Positions 53,313 through 64,000 of a DNA stretch of 64,000 nucleotides are shown here, one piece after another. How positions within the stretch are numbered: the first letter of the stretch is position 1; each line of letters starts with the position of its first letter. A program made the position numbers and the translations under genes. Under the pieces are notes generated by a model. It was not told the DNA's origin. It made no database searches and saw nothing but the letters and a program-made list of their open reading frames with translations. The stretch comes from Paratinospora sagittata (Eukaryota; Streptophyta; Magnoliopsida; Ranunculales; Menispermaceae): assembly GCA_035771175.1 (NCBI GenBank), contig CM069596.1, positions 13,163,001 through 13,227,000 of the forward strand. Reading direction: 5' to 3'.

Positions 53313-56241
53313 ATCCGCTTTCATTGATTTTCTCTTTTCTATCAAAAAGATTGCTAATGAACTCACTACTCTTGATGGCGCTCTTGCAAGTGATGTCAAT
53401 CTTCTCCTCTCTTTTTTTTAGGGCAACTAAATAAACTACAAAAAAACACCCTTTACAGCACAAGAAACCACCAATTTTGATTTCCAATAATACCCTCAAG
53501 TGATTGTACCAAAATACCCCTATTTTTTATTTTTTTACAATTTCATCGTGGGTTCGGTCTTGCGTGACCGAACCAGAATGTATCCATTCGATCATACAGA
53601 CCGAACCTATAACTATTGGTTCGGTTTGTATGACCGAACCATCCATATTTTTTTGTGTTTTATATACATTAAAAAAAAATTGTATGGTTCGGTCGACGAT
53701 GACAAAACTCAAAACGTAAGGTTCTGTCATCTCTGACCGAACCACCACAATCGATTTGGTATCACAGCTCCGAACCGATCGTGGTCCAGTTCTTCCCATG
53801 GTGATTTTTTCGAACACCTGACGACATTTTTCACGAACAAAAACACCAAAATATACCATTTTAACAACAAATCTCTTATTGATTTAGTGATTTTTGTTCG
53901 AGAAACTTTGAATTGCAACCGCCTTTCGTGTCAGAAAAAGCAATACAAAATTTGTCAAAACCATCGATTTTTCCACTGAAGATGAGATAATAGGAAGTAA
54001 GTAAGTGATTTTGAGGGTTTTGAATGCAGTGATTTATGATTTTTAGGAATATGTTTGAAATTTGTAGGGTAGGGTTGGATTGGAGGAGATAAATTTGTTT
54101 AAAATTATGATAAGGGTATTTAGGGAAGGTTAATGTGGTAAGGATATCATTTCTTTAGATTTCTGCTGTAGGAATAGAATGTGGTGGAAATAGCCTTTTT
54201 TGTGATTTATTTAGCTGCCCTCTTTTCGTTTTTGGTTAAAATGGAAACATGGGCACTAAGGCCGATCTTCTCCTTTACGACGCCATAGGCTCGACCTATT
54301 CTACAAAGAACTCATTGTAGCCCTGCTAACTAGAGATTTTGTGGTATGGTTTGAAGAATTGTTTGATAAAATCATTGATCATGAAACTTCTTTACCATGT
54401 GACATACAATCCTACTTCCACCCCACCTACTATGCATCTTGCAAAGTCCTCTCAAACTCCCTATCACCCATCCAAACCCACTTTTCCTTCTTCCTCTCAT
54501 GGCCTTTTACCTAACCCATTCTCCATCAACAAATCATCTAAAACTACTACTCTTTACTTCAATATAGTTGTTTGTCAATTTTATGGTAAGCGTAGCCATG
54601 ATGCCAAGAAATGTTTTAAGCTCTTTCCTCAAGTACGTCCTCAACGGCCTTCATCAAATCATGTCGCAATATTTCTTTTTACTCAAATATCGTGGATAAT
54701 GGATTTCGGTACCTTGCATCATGTTACGTCTGACATGTCAAATATGTCTTTGCAGCAACCTTACGAGGTTTTCTATGATATTGTAATCGATGACGGTTCA
54801 GGTTTGAAATCACTCATATTGGTTTAGCATCTCCGTCTCGATTTTTTAATTTATATAATGTTCTATATGTTCCATCTATCAACCAAAATTTAATTTCTAT
54901 TTCCAAATTTTGTCGTTTTAGTCAAACTTCCATCGAGTTTTTTCATTTAACTTCATTGTCAAGGACTTGAGCATTGAGACACCTCTACTTCGTGGAAAAA
55001 ATTAGCATGACCTTTATGAGTGGCCGACTATAGAAGATGCAAATAAAAACTTTCTTATTAACTCTGGTTTATTGTCTCTTTCATCGGTTTTTTCTCCTAA
55101 TTTTTTATGTGAATCTTGCTTTTGTAATAAAAGTAATAGTCTTTCATTTGGTGAGTCAAGTTCAAAAAGTCGTGGGCCTCTTGATTTCGTTTATACTGAA
55201 CCAACCTGTCTCTCGAGCAATCAAACATGTTGAATGGCGGCAAGTCATCTCCAATGAATTTAATGCACTTTTTTTGTAATGGCACATGGGAACTAGCTAG
55301 TTCCTCCTTCTTCCCAAAATATTGTTTGTTGCAAATAGATATTTCAAATCAAGCGCCACCATGATGGACCTATCTCTAGGTACAAAGCTCGTTTTGCTGC
55401 CAAAAGATTTCAGCAACTCCCTGGTACGGACTTTCATGATACTTTCAGTCTAGTTGTTAAACCAACTACTATTCGTATTGTTCTTAGTTTTGCATTATCC
55501 AATGGTTGGCCTATTTATCAGATGGATGTAAATAATGTCCTTTTCCATGGCACAATATCTAAGGAGGCTTTTATGCAACAACTTCCAGGCTTTGTTGATC
55601 ATAATCATACGCACTTCGAATGCCAATTACAAAAGGAGGTATATGATCTCAAACAAGCTCCTTGGGCGTGGTACAATGAACTAAAAGGTTTACTCTCCTA
55701 TGGGTTTGTTAACTCACGCGAAGAGTGACGCCCCTCTTTTCATTTATCATACATTTACTATCACCCTCTATTTCTTGGTATATGTATAGATGACTTGATT
55801 GTGACCGACAGAAATAATAACTTTTTCACTTTCTCAATTGTATTTTGCAAGCTCTAGCCACTCATTTTTCAGTAAAAGATCTTAGTGATCTCCACTATTT
55901 TCTTGGCATTGAGGTACTTCCAACAAAATCTGGTATGCTCTTGAATCAACATAAATATATTTGTGACCTGTTGGAAAAGACTATATGTTCGTTGCAAAAG
56001 AGTGTGCCACAATCATGTCATCAACTCAATCTCTTCAACTCAATGATGGTTTTCCACCGACATGCATATGCTACAAAGTTTTGACAAGTGATTGGTGCTC
56101 TCCAATATTTTCCTCTAACTCGACCAGATGCCTCATATGCAGTCAACAAGTTAGCACAATTTATGTATTGTCCATTTGAGAATCATTGGTATGCTGCCGA
56201 GAGAATTTTGCAATATTTGAAATTTATTATTCATATCATGG
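53313..56241 (+). pseudogene. Copia (Ale-type) gag-pol, remaining part
   Basis: The gag resumes with FIDFLFSIKKIANEL (near 53325), is cut by the TIR element 53420-54221, then continues (EELFDKIIDHETSL near 54350). The zinc knuckle CQFYGKRSHDAKKC lies near 54580 and the protease near 54690 (WIMDFGTLHHVTSD, with DSG degraded to DFG). RT follows (MDVNNVLFHG, LKQAPWAWYNEL at 55522-55728), then FSVKDLSDLHYFLGIEV (55845 on) and the block before RNase H ([20 protein letters not shown] near 56100). Integrase is almost wholly missing between about 54960 and 55180. The copy ends where element D begins. It has many stops and shifts. Confidence 0.75.
53420..54221. mobile_element. Small TIR element (MULE/MITE-like, 802 bp)
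   Basis: The left end reads AGGGCAACTAAATAAACTAC, then A-rich. The right end, read inward, is AGGGCAGCTAAATAAATCAC, then A-rich, giving a terminal inverted repeat of about 30 bp. Flanks are CTTTTTTTT and CTTTTCGTT, compatible with a decayed 9-bp duplication of Mutator type. The interior has several GGTTCGGTC/GACCGAACC hairpins and no transposase. It sits within the copia gag. Confidence 0.65.
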
Positions 56242-57880
56242 TCTCACACCCCACGAGGATGCGGCTAAATCAGCAGGACACTCACAGGCGGGGTGCGAAT
56301 GCATTATTACAATTATCGAGTGCATAGGTACACAATTCAAGTACAAGTCTATTTTCATTAATTTCAAAATGTATTTTGTATAGAATGTAGGAGGTTTGGA
56401 ACCGCAAATAATAAGGGAATATCCTCCCAAAAATTCTCCCTAACTAATTAAACAAATAAGTAGGGGGGTACAAAATGAGGGCCCAAAATACCTCCGCCCA
56501 ATCCACCCTAGACTCTTGTAAAATGGTTAGCAATGGAATGAGTTATTGCCCAGTGGGTAAAATAGTTCGTGAATATGACAATTAATAAAGAAGACATCAT
56601 AATCATACATCAAATATACACAACATAGCATCATAAACAATGCAACATAGCTTAACAGGTAAGTATACATAACGCCGTCTCGTAATGGCTCTGTGACCGT
56701 ATATCGCCCTAGGTTCACGTACAAATGTCCATCTTCAGGTAATCCTAGGTTCACATTGCACATCCATCTCTAGGGGAAACATCAATAATAGTAGGCACAA
56801 TTGCACCAGTAAATAATTTATATATCACAGGCCACTTAAGTTCCTAGGTGGTTCTTATTTTATGTATGATGACTATGCATGTGTGGATCCGCTCTTTACT
56901 TACATTAGACAGGATTTGGCAACATCTGGTGATGCTTATAAGGGTTAGCATCACTGCGTGCATTGTTAGGATGTCCAGTATCACCTATACAAGCAAACTG
57001 CTTTCAATGGGACCAACCAGACCAGTCCTCAGGTCGAGAAGTGGGAACACACGGGCCTGCTTAAATACCAAGTCTTCTAGAGCAGCAAACTGCCTCCTGT
57101 TTACTATTCAAAGCTACTAAAGACAAGACTAAGTATGGTTTTGTCAAATTGACAGCTAATTCGACATAGTAACAGTGTAATACGTGGATTCCAAATATTA
57201 AGGCATGAGTATGACATGTATGAACATTATACACAATAATGCAGCGTAAGTGAATAATAGACATAATGATAAATGAACGAAGACTCTATGAAAATTCATG
57301 AGACACGCAAACCTATGTTTCGTTTCCACCTTCAAATTGTACCTCTTTCCAAAACTGTCACTTCCTCCCGAGGAAAACCGCTTCATACCGCAAGAGAGTC
57401 TCCAAGAGAGAGAGTCTCAAAAGAGGAGAGAGAAAAATCACAAAAAGAGTGAAGGAAACCAACCCAAAGAGAGAGAGAGATGGAGAGAGTTGTAATGTGA
57501 GAAATGAGAGGGGGAAGGGCCTATTTTATAGAAAATAGATGCCCGAATGTTTAGGCTTTATGAAAACTTTATGAAAATTCATAAGACACGCAAACCTATG
57601 TTTCGTTTCCACCTTTAAATTGTACTTCTTACCAAAACTGGTGCTTCCTTCCGAGGAGAACCACTTCGTACTTCAAAGAGAGTCTCTAAGAGAGAGAGTC
57701 TCAAAAGAAGAAAGAGAAAATCACAAGAAGAGTGAAGGAAACCAACCCAAAGAGAGAGGGGGCGGAAAGAGTTGTGGTGTTAAAAATGAAGGGGGGAGGG
57801 GCCCCTTTTAAAGAAAATCCATGCCCAAACGTTCAGGCAATGCCCATATATATATATTTGTGTAAACCAGGGGTATTACA
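56242..57880 (-). repeat. 3' LTR of element D (1639 bp) with internal duplication
   Basis: The plus-strand start is TCTCACACCCC (the expected TG changed to TC); the end is GGGGTATTACA. It is longer than in C because about 283 bp are duplicated in tandem (57287-57569 and 57570-57850). The duplicated part covers the start region, the TATA-like area and the palindrome (GCCCGAATGTTTAGGC at 57541; GCCCAAACGTTCAGGC near 57822). Confidence 0.85.
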
Positions 57881-57916
57881 CTCGACCCCCCTTAAAAGAA
57901 TTTCTCCCTCGAAATT

Positions 57917-58437
57917 TCAGTCCATGTAGTCATGATTATTGTCTTTGTGAGATTCACTGCCTTGGTCATTTCTCATTAGATCAGGGTATTGCTGGTAAGG
58001 TCCCTGAATTATACTATGGCCTGTGGAATACTTGACATCATCAAACATGGAGAGTAAATGGAATCGGATTACTCCGCAGAAGGTTCCGACATTTGCCTGA
58101 TAGATGGTGGTGTAGGGCACTACGAGTTGTTGTGTTTCAGGGGAGGTAGATTGAGTGGGGGAATGCTTTTACGTGATGTTGCCCGAATTCGCCCGCCTGT
58201 AGTTTTGGTAAGAGATCCTACCAGGATGAGGGGCCCTGATTGTTTCGAGCAATTTCATCACAATATAACCATACACCGTTCTGGCGAAGGGAATCGTAGT
58301 CGTTGAGGCGAGGGAGTTGGTGATGTATAGAAGTTGTGGGTTGCTTCTGGACTTGAAGGGTTCCCCCGAGGTCGCCAAGCAGGCCATGGTACATACAGTT
58401 CTTTACTCCTACCTATGCTATTAGTAGACGTCTGCAT
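57917..58437 (-). pseudogene. 3' accessory ORF of family 1 (copy D)
   Basis: The ATG at 58437 (ATGCAGACGTC, as in C) leads into a broken frame. Conserved text includes PPLNLPPLK-type sequence and the acidic tail FDDVKYSTGHSIIQGPY and SESHKDNNHDYMD, ending in TGA at 57917 just before the polypurine tract. There are at least two frame changes. It is the fourth copy of the same small gene. Confidence 0.62.
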
Positions 58438-58526
58438 TTTTTAATGAGATTAGATGTTGACACAATTATAGTTGTAAAAGAATAATTTCATTGATAAGTG
58501 AAAAGTATAATATATCACATCATCAA

Positions 58527-59960
58527 TTATTGTTGGAACAATTCAGGGTATCTTTTTTTGATTTTATCTTCAAGTTCCCAAGTTGTTTCTTCTATTCCGA
58601 GTGATCCCAAAGTACTTTTACAAGTGGAATACTACGTCGTCTAAGTTCTTGAGTTTTCCTATTGGGAATTTGTACCCCCCCTCTCCTAATATTTGCTTCC
58701 TTCTTCAACCTGAACTTTGACCAGAGAGACAATATGTGATGGATCGGGACGATACTTCCGCAGCATGGATACATGGAAAACGTCATGAACTTTGGACATG
58801 GATAAGGGAAGGCATAGTCGATACGCTAGTTTTCCAATACGTTCAACGATCTTAAATGAGTCGATATATCGTGGAAAGAGCTTTCATTTGATCCCAACGT
58901 GTTTGACACCTCTTGTAAGCTGGACCTTTAGAAAAACATAGTCCCCTGTCTCAAAATCTAGAGGCTGTCTCCACTTGTCAGCGTAGCTCTTTTGTCGATT
59001 TTGTGCCACACGAAGTCGCTCTTTTACTAATAAGATCTTCTCAGAAGTCTGTTGAACTAGTTCTGGCCCCAATTGCAGTCGATCTGCCTTGTCTAACCAG
59101 CATACCGAAGATCTGCAAGGGCAACCATCAAGAACCTCGTATGGTGCCATGCCAATATTGGATTGGTAGTTGTTGTTGTATGCAAATTCAACCAAATGTA
59201 AGTGTTTAGCCCATCTGTCATGAAAGTCCAGTATGCAACATCGTAACATGTCCTCGAAAATCTGGATTAAAAGTTCTGACTGCCCATCAGTCTGTGGGTG
59301 AAAAGTTATGCTCATGGTAATCTTGGAGCCCATTCTACTGTGGAAGCTTTGCCAAAATTTTGATGTGAATAGAGGGTCTCGATCAAAGACAATCGTGAGT
59401 GGTATGCCATGGAGGCGCATAATTTCTTTTTCATACAATTCAGCTAGCTTGGTGGGGTTATCCTTGAATTTTATTTGTAAAAAGTGTGCAAACATTGTAA
59501 GTCTGTCAATGATAACCCAAATTTCATCATGCCCTTTATTATTTCGAGGTAAGGCAGTAACAAAGCCCATTGCTATGTTTTCCCCTTCTATTCTCTAATA
59601 GGCAACGGCTGGAAAAGGCCGGAAGGAAGTCTGCATTCTGCCTTTACTTGTTGGCAAACGAGACATTGAGCAACAAAGTCTGCAATAACCTTCTTCATTC
59701 CAGAGAACCAGAATTGTCGTTTGACATCTTTGTACATATGGTCTCCCCCAGGATGCATAGCAAACCTCGAGCAATGAATTTTAGTGAGCACTTTTTTTCG
59801 AACTTGAGGGTCGCTCGGTAGGCCCAAACATTTCTTGTAGAAAACTGCCCCATCATCGGAGACCGACTAGTGGGGGAAGTTTTGTCCGCTGAGAATGAGT
59901 TCTCTTTCCTCCATTAACATGAGGTCGTTGGCTTGGGCACCTGAGATTTTTCGAATAAGC
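58527..59960 (-). pseudogene. Gypsy pol remnant (integrase) of element D
   Basis: The zinc finger stretch 59827-59588 keeps [15 protein letters not shown] and [10 protein letters not shown]. The core stretch 59570-58884 has FDRDPLFTSKFWQ and SELLIQIFEDML. The tail with an LRRRSIPLVKVLW block ends at 58527. Stops and shifts separate the pieces. Everything upstream of integrase is missing. Confidence 0.8.
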
Positions 59961-60916
59961 CCTACAAAATCCATGGAAATATGCTCTACTTCCACTCCGG
60001 AATGAATAGTGGTTGCAACGACCCTCCAAGTTTCTGATGTTCAGCTTTCACTTGCTGACATATCTCACATTTCCTGATATACTCTATTATGTCTCCTTTC
60101 ATGCCAGACCACCAATATGCTCATTTAATATCCTGATACATCATGGTAGCACCTAGATGAATAGTATATTTGGATCAATGTAACTCCTGAAGTGCATCTC
60201 GCCTGAAGCGTGGATCTGTAGAAATCCATAATCTCCCCCTAAACTGCAATGCACCATCTGAAGCCAACAACCAGTCCTTACGACTGTCATCCCCAGCCCA
60301 AGTCTTGAACATGATATAATCAACATCCAACCATGTGATTATGAACATGATGAGCTCTCATCTAAGCACATATCATAGTGTCTGTATTGATATGATGAAT
60401 ACTTGTCATAATAGCTTCCTTTAATAATCTCCACTCATGTGACATCTGAATAGAGATAATAGCAGTCTCTATCTTCTTCCTGCTCAATGCATCAGCCACA
60501 ACATTACCTTTCTCAAGATGGCACTCCAATGTGAAGTCATAATCCTTGAGAAGCTCTAACCATCGCCTTTGCTGCATATACAGGTCTTTTTGTGAAAAAA
60601 AATATTTTAGACTCTTATGATCTGAATAGAGTGTAAACTTCTTTCCGTAGAGATAATGCCTCCAAATTTTCAATGCAAAGACAACTACAGCCTGTCATCT
60701 CAAGAGGAACCCCATGAAAGAATGTTTTGATGATTCCAAATCACTCAATCTTGTGATCTAATGATTTTGTTGAGGTGTTTCAGCAAATCAGTTTGGAAGA
60801 AAATCAAGTCTCAAGGATAACTCAATCAAATGAATCTATGGCAAGTCAAGTTATCAAGATCAAAATCAAAAAGGTTAAATGTTAGAATGTACAACTTTAC
60901 TCGAAAGCTTTCTCAG

Positions 60917-60955
<39 letters not shown>
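60917..60955. repeat. (TA)n microsatellite
   Basis: About 19 TA dinucleotides without interruption. The open frame at 60875-61072 that reads through it (alternating Ile and Tyr) is an artefact. Confidence 0.95.
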
Positions 60956-60956
<1 letters not shown>

Positions 60957-61959
60957 TCTTTTCTAAAGTCTTTGAATTTTGAAGAAAATGATCTTAATCG
61001 AATTATTTCGAAGGTTTTTTTAATTAATCTTTGAATCATTTGCATGATTTCTAAATGTTTGATTTGATCCAAAAAGCTTAAGCGTTGATTTGACTAAATC
61101 AAGTGTTGGAAAATCAAATTTCTAGAAAAACTATTTTCAGTGTCTTTCAGGATGCTGATGGTTTCTAGGTTTGAATGTTCATCGTTCAAAGCAGAACGTT
61201 GATTGAGCATTAGCGCCCTCATCGAACAAACATGGAAAAACCAGCAGCTACCATCAGGACACTAATGTGGTATTAGTGCCCTCCCTGAGTAAGTCAGTAA
61301 AAACTGCATTTTCAAAACAATTTACTTTAGGACGCTGATAGAACACTATCAGAAAACTAAAAAGTGACCGTCACCTGACTATTGACCATTCAGTTGCGTG
61401 AACGGTGAATTTTTTTTATCATTTATATTTTCATGATAACTGAATCGAACCAGACCATTTCTACAGAAACTAAACTTACCATTTTCATGTAAGAATCAAG
61501 TCGTTTTGACTCAATGTTTGAAATTTATTTCAAATTCAAATGTAACAGCTTTGGCACACAAAGCGTTTTATAAAAACAGAGCTCCAAAATCAAATCAAAT
61601 AACTAGAAAATCTTTTGTGCAAAAACGTTTTGAAAGTTAGTCGAACTTCCAATCTCAAAATCTGCAAGTTTGCAAAATCTATTTTGAAAAAGGATTTTCT
61701 TTTGCAAGAAGTTTTCATTGCGTGCTTAAATTTTATATTTTATATCTCTGAAAATCTCAATGAAAGAGAACGATATTTTACTCTATTTTTCAGCTTCTTC
61801 AAACTTATCTTCTTACTGCTGAAAAGGTCCATTCGAGTAAAGGTTCACAGGATACAGTTGTACTGAATTGATTATCTTTCATCTGTATCGAGTTGTATAA
61901 CTGCAATTGTATACGTTGTAGAAAGTTATCTTGTTAAGATAGGATAGTTACTGGTTTGC

Positions 61960-62215
61960 TCATACCCGTGAAGTTGAGTGTGTAGGTTGTCTTGCACCTA
62001 TAAAGTCAAGAGTGTAGGTTGTCTTGCACCTGTGAAGCCAAGAGTGTAAGTAGGTCTTACTCCTGTAAGTTGAGAGTTGTAAGTAGGTCTTACTCCTGTA
62101 AGTTGAGAGTTGTAAGTAGGTCTCACACCTGTAAATTGAGAGTTGTAAGTAGGTCTCACACTTGTAAGTTAAGAGTAGTAAGGTTGTTCTCACACCCGTG
62201 AAGCTGAAAAAGTTG
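61960..62215 (+). repeat. Tandem array in copia LTR (about 32-34 bp units)
   Basis: AGTTGTAAGTAGGTCT-TACTCCTGTAAGTTGAG-type units repeat six to seven times. They end before the GTTGGGTAGTTGAGGTAGGC...CCGAACCACTATAAATC block. It is the third copia LTR in the window with an array at this spot. Confidence 0.85.
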
Positions 62216-64000
62216 TAACAGTTTTGTCCTCACCCGTAAGAGGATTATTTAGTGAAGTTAGAAATCATAACTAAGGAGGTTGGGTAGTTGAGGTAGGCAC
62301 GTAGCCGAACCACTATAAATCATTTGTGCAATACTTATTTATTTTCAGCATTAATTGTTTGACATCACTGCAAGTTTTTATTAAAGATTTAAATCGATTA
62401 TTGTGTCCAATTCACCCCCTCTTGGACACACTTGTGTCAACAAGCCAACTCCAAATCATGTACTATAGTTATTCTCATGGACCTTCAACTATTTCGATGC
62501 ACAAGCAATGAGCCTATCCTTCTGCATAAGTGCACACCCGAAGCCTGTATGAGAAGCATTTGTATAGATCACTAACTCTTGGCCTAGTTCTGGTAAGATT
62601 AAAACCAGTGCAGATGTCAACTTTCTTTTCAATTCAACCAAGGCATTTTCACATTCATCTGGGTCAGCTTGGTCAATGGTATAGCAAGCTCTGGAAAGCT
62701 TTACACAAATCTCTTATAATAACCTGCCAATCCCAGAAAACTTCTAATCATTGTCTTTGTGGTAGGTCTCGGCCAACTGATAATAGCCTCAACCTTAGTA
62801 GGATCAACTGAAATCCCCTCCAAGCTTACCACATGACCAAGAAATTTCACCTCTGAAATCCAAAACTCACATTTCCTAAACTTAGCATACAACCTTTGAT
62901 CCTTCAATGTCTGCAAGGTCATCCTGAGGTGTTCTTCATGCTCCTCATGAGTTTTGGCATACACAAGAATCTCATCAATAAAAATAATGATGAACTGATC
63001 TAGATATGGTTTAAACACCCAGTGCATCAGATCCATAAACATGGTTGATGCATTGGTTACACCAAATGGCATCACCAGAAATTCATAGTGCCCATATCTA
63101 CTCCTAAAAAACGGTCTTAAGTACATCCTCCTTCCAAATCCTCAGCTGATGGTAACCTAATCTCAAATCAATCTTGAGAAAAATCTAGCTTCCTTCAGCT
63201 GATCAAACAAGTCATTTATATGTGGAAGGGGGTACTTGTTCTTCACCGTCACTCGGTTCAACTGTCTATAATCAATGCACAGTCTCAAGCTCCCATCCGT
63301 TTTTTTCACAACAAGACTGAAGCTCCCCATGGTAACACACTTGGGGTTATAAAACCCTTAGCCAATAGTTCTTCCAACTATACTTTCAACTCTTGTAATT
63401 CTTTAGGTGTCATTCTATACGGTGCCATAGAAATAAGTTTTATATCAGGAATCAGTTCAATAATAAAATCAATCTCCCTCTTGGGAGATAACCCAGAAAG
63501 ATCATTAGGAAATGCCTCTGGTAACTCTCGCACAATAGGAATATCATCGAGCTTGACCCCATTGGTCTTCCCATCCTCTGGTATCAAACTATCTAATACC
63601 ACCCTCTCCTCATTTGAAATCAATCTACCCTTGGTAATTGATTTGTCTGATGCTCCACCTTGATACTCAAAGGTAGGATATCTAGGAATTTGTAAAATGA
63701 TTTCCCTAGCAAAATAGTCTACATATGCATGATAGGCTACTAGCCAGTCCATTCCCAGGATAACATCAAACTCTAAAAATTTTAAAACTCTAAGGTTCAC
63801 ATGCATATCATAATCACCCAATTTTACCACACAATGTTAAGAAATCATATTAGGGTAGATCTTTTCCCTTACTGCAGTACTCAACATCAACCATGTACTA
63901 GCTCTAACAAGTGAAAATTTTAATCTATCTACAACATTTCCACATATAAAAGAAAGTGTAGATCCAACATCAATAAGAACATACATAAACAAATCACAGA

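Larger units (their letters stand above)
56242..59960 (-). mobile_element. Gypsy family-1 element D, 5'-truncated
   Basis: On the minus strand it holds integrase, chromodomain-like tail, 3' accessory ORF, polypurine-like tract (AAGGGGGGTCGAG at 57881-57895) and 3' LTR. Upstream coding sequence stops at about 59960, where a different gypsy element (E) begins. On the other side it abuts the copia pol remnant. It belongs with element C (single 75-bp repeat unit, similar palindrome block). Confidence 0.83.
60693..62442 (+). mobile_element. Copia LTR inserted in RNase H of element E (1750 bp)
   Basis: It begins TGTCATCTCAAGAGG (60693); the family-type start TGTTTTGATGATTCC is 30 bases further in (60723). 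It ends CACCCCCTCTTGGACACACTTGTGTCAACA. The flanking text shares AGCC (60689-60692, 62443-62446), and the gypsy text joins across it. It contains a (TA)n microsatellite (60917-60955) and a tandem array (61960-62215). It is related to the outer LTR 7887-11720. Noncoding. Confidence 0.75.
59961..64000 (-). mobile_element. Gypsy chromovirus element E, partial, runs off right edge
   Basis: This minus-strand pol resembles the nested element 16323-27231 more than family 1. Protease and linker lie at 64000-63378 (ILGMDW, SPKREIDFIIEL), RT at 63320-62701, RNase H from 62640, interrupted by a copia LTR at 62442-60693 and resuming at 60692-60362 ([14 protein letters not shown]). Integrase finger and first Asp block extend to about 59961, where element D takes over. 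The RT catalytic motif reads FIDEIL in place of FIDDIL. No LTR is inside the window. Confidence 0.82.

Noticed and set aside
53527..53859. 110-codon minus-strand frame with repeated short motifs
   Set aside because: Its repeats are the GGTTCGGTC hairpins of the TIR element. It has no protein family signature.
1..64000. Host protein-coding gene, tRNA, rRNA or known small RNA
   Set aside because: Nothing on either strand looked like one. All recognisable coding text belongs to transposable elements or the endogenous virus. A dedicated tRNA or small-RNA scan could not be run.

Overview
This window is a transposon graveyard from a flowering-plant nuclear genome. It shows no host gene, rRNA, tRNA or bacterial feature. 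The plant assignment rests on chromovirus-type Ty3/gypsy polyproteins, initiator-Met-tRNA primer sites, Ty1/copia LTR ends of plant type, an L1-type plant LINE, and an endogenous plant pararetrovirus (Caulimoviridae). Long stretches are AT-rich, and almost every reading frame carries stops or frameshifts.

Layout. 1-660: noncoding, with an inverted repeat. 660-3540: decayed endogenous pararetrovirus (reverse transcriptase/RNase H, then a transactivator-like ORF) split by a 296-bp solo LTR at 761-1056 (TSD TTAGA). 3545-7530: 5'-truncated gypsy element C (minus strand). 7536-34918: one LINE ORF2 in three pieces, cut by a copia LTR (7887-11720, itself holding another copia LTR at 8394-10597) and by gypsy element A (12018-33605). 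A is cut in its gag by a complete gypsy chromovirus on the minus strand (16323-27231, TSD TAACT). 34914-56241: a copia element of Ale type, cut by an Athila/Tat-like LTR (about 35526-53310) and by a small TIR element (53420-54221). That LTR in turn holds a solo LTR (36181-37410, TSD CTATT), a copia LTR (37417-49281) that contains gypsy element B (39218-48771), and another solo LTR (50479-53210, TSD TTAAA). 56242-59960: 5'-truncated gypsy element D (minus). 59961-64000: gypsy element E (minus), cut by a copia LTR at 60693-62442 and running off the right edge.

Elements A, B, C, D and the solo LTR 36181-37410 belong to one gypsy family (family 1; LTR about 1.3 kb, TGTAATACC...GTGTGACA). This family is the most interesting content. 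Besides gag-pol, A and B carry a long sense ORF upstream of gag that resembles the putative plant transposon protein domain. All four element copies carry a short, unrecognised sense ORF of about 165-175 codons between the integrase end and the polypurine tract. Good splice-acceptor-like sequences precede both the upstream ORF and gag, and a GTAAG donor-like site overlaps the primer-binding region. This suggests that the family separates its products by splicing. A CpG-bearing palindrome (GCCCGAACGTTCGGGC and decayed forms) sits just upstream of the TATA-like box in its LTRs.

The nested element 16323-27231 is the youngest-looking insertion. Its polyprotein is one uninterrupted frame except for six stops, all of the CAG-to-TAG or CGA-to-TGA kind, as expected from decay of methylated cytosines. 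Everything here was read by eye. Family names rest on recognised motifs, and no alignment or database search was run.
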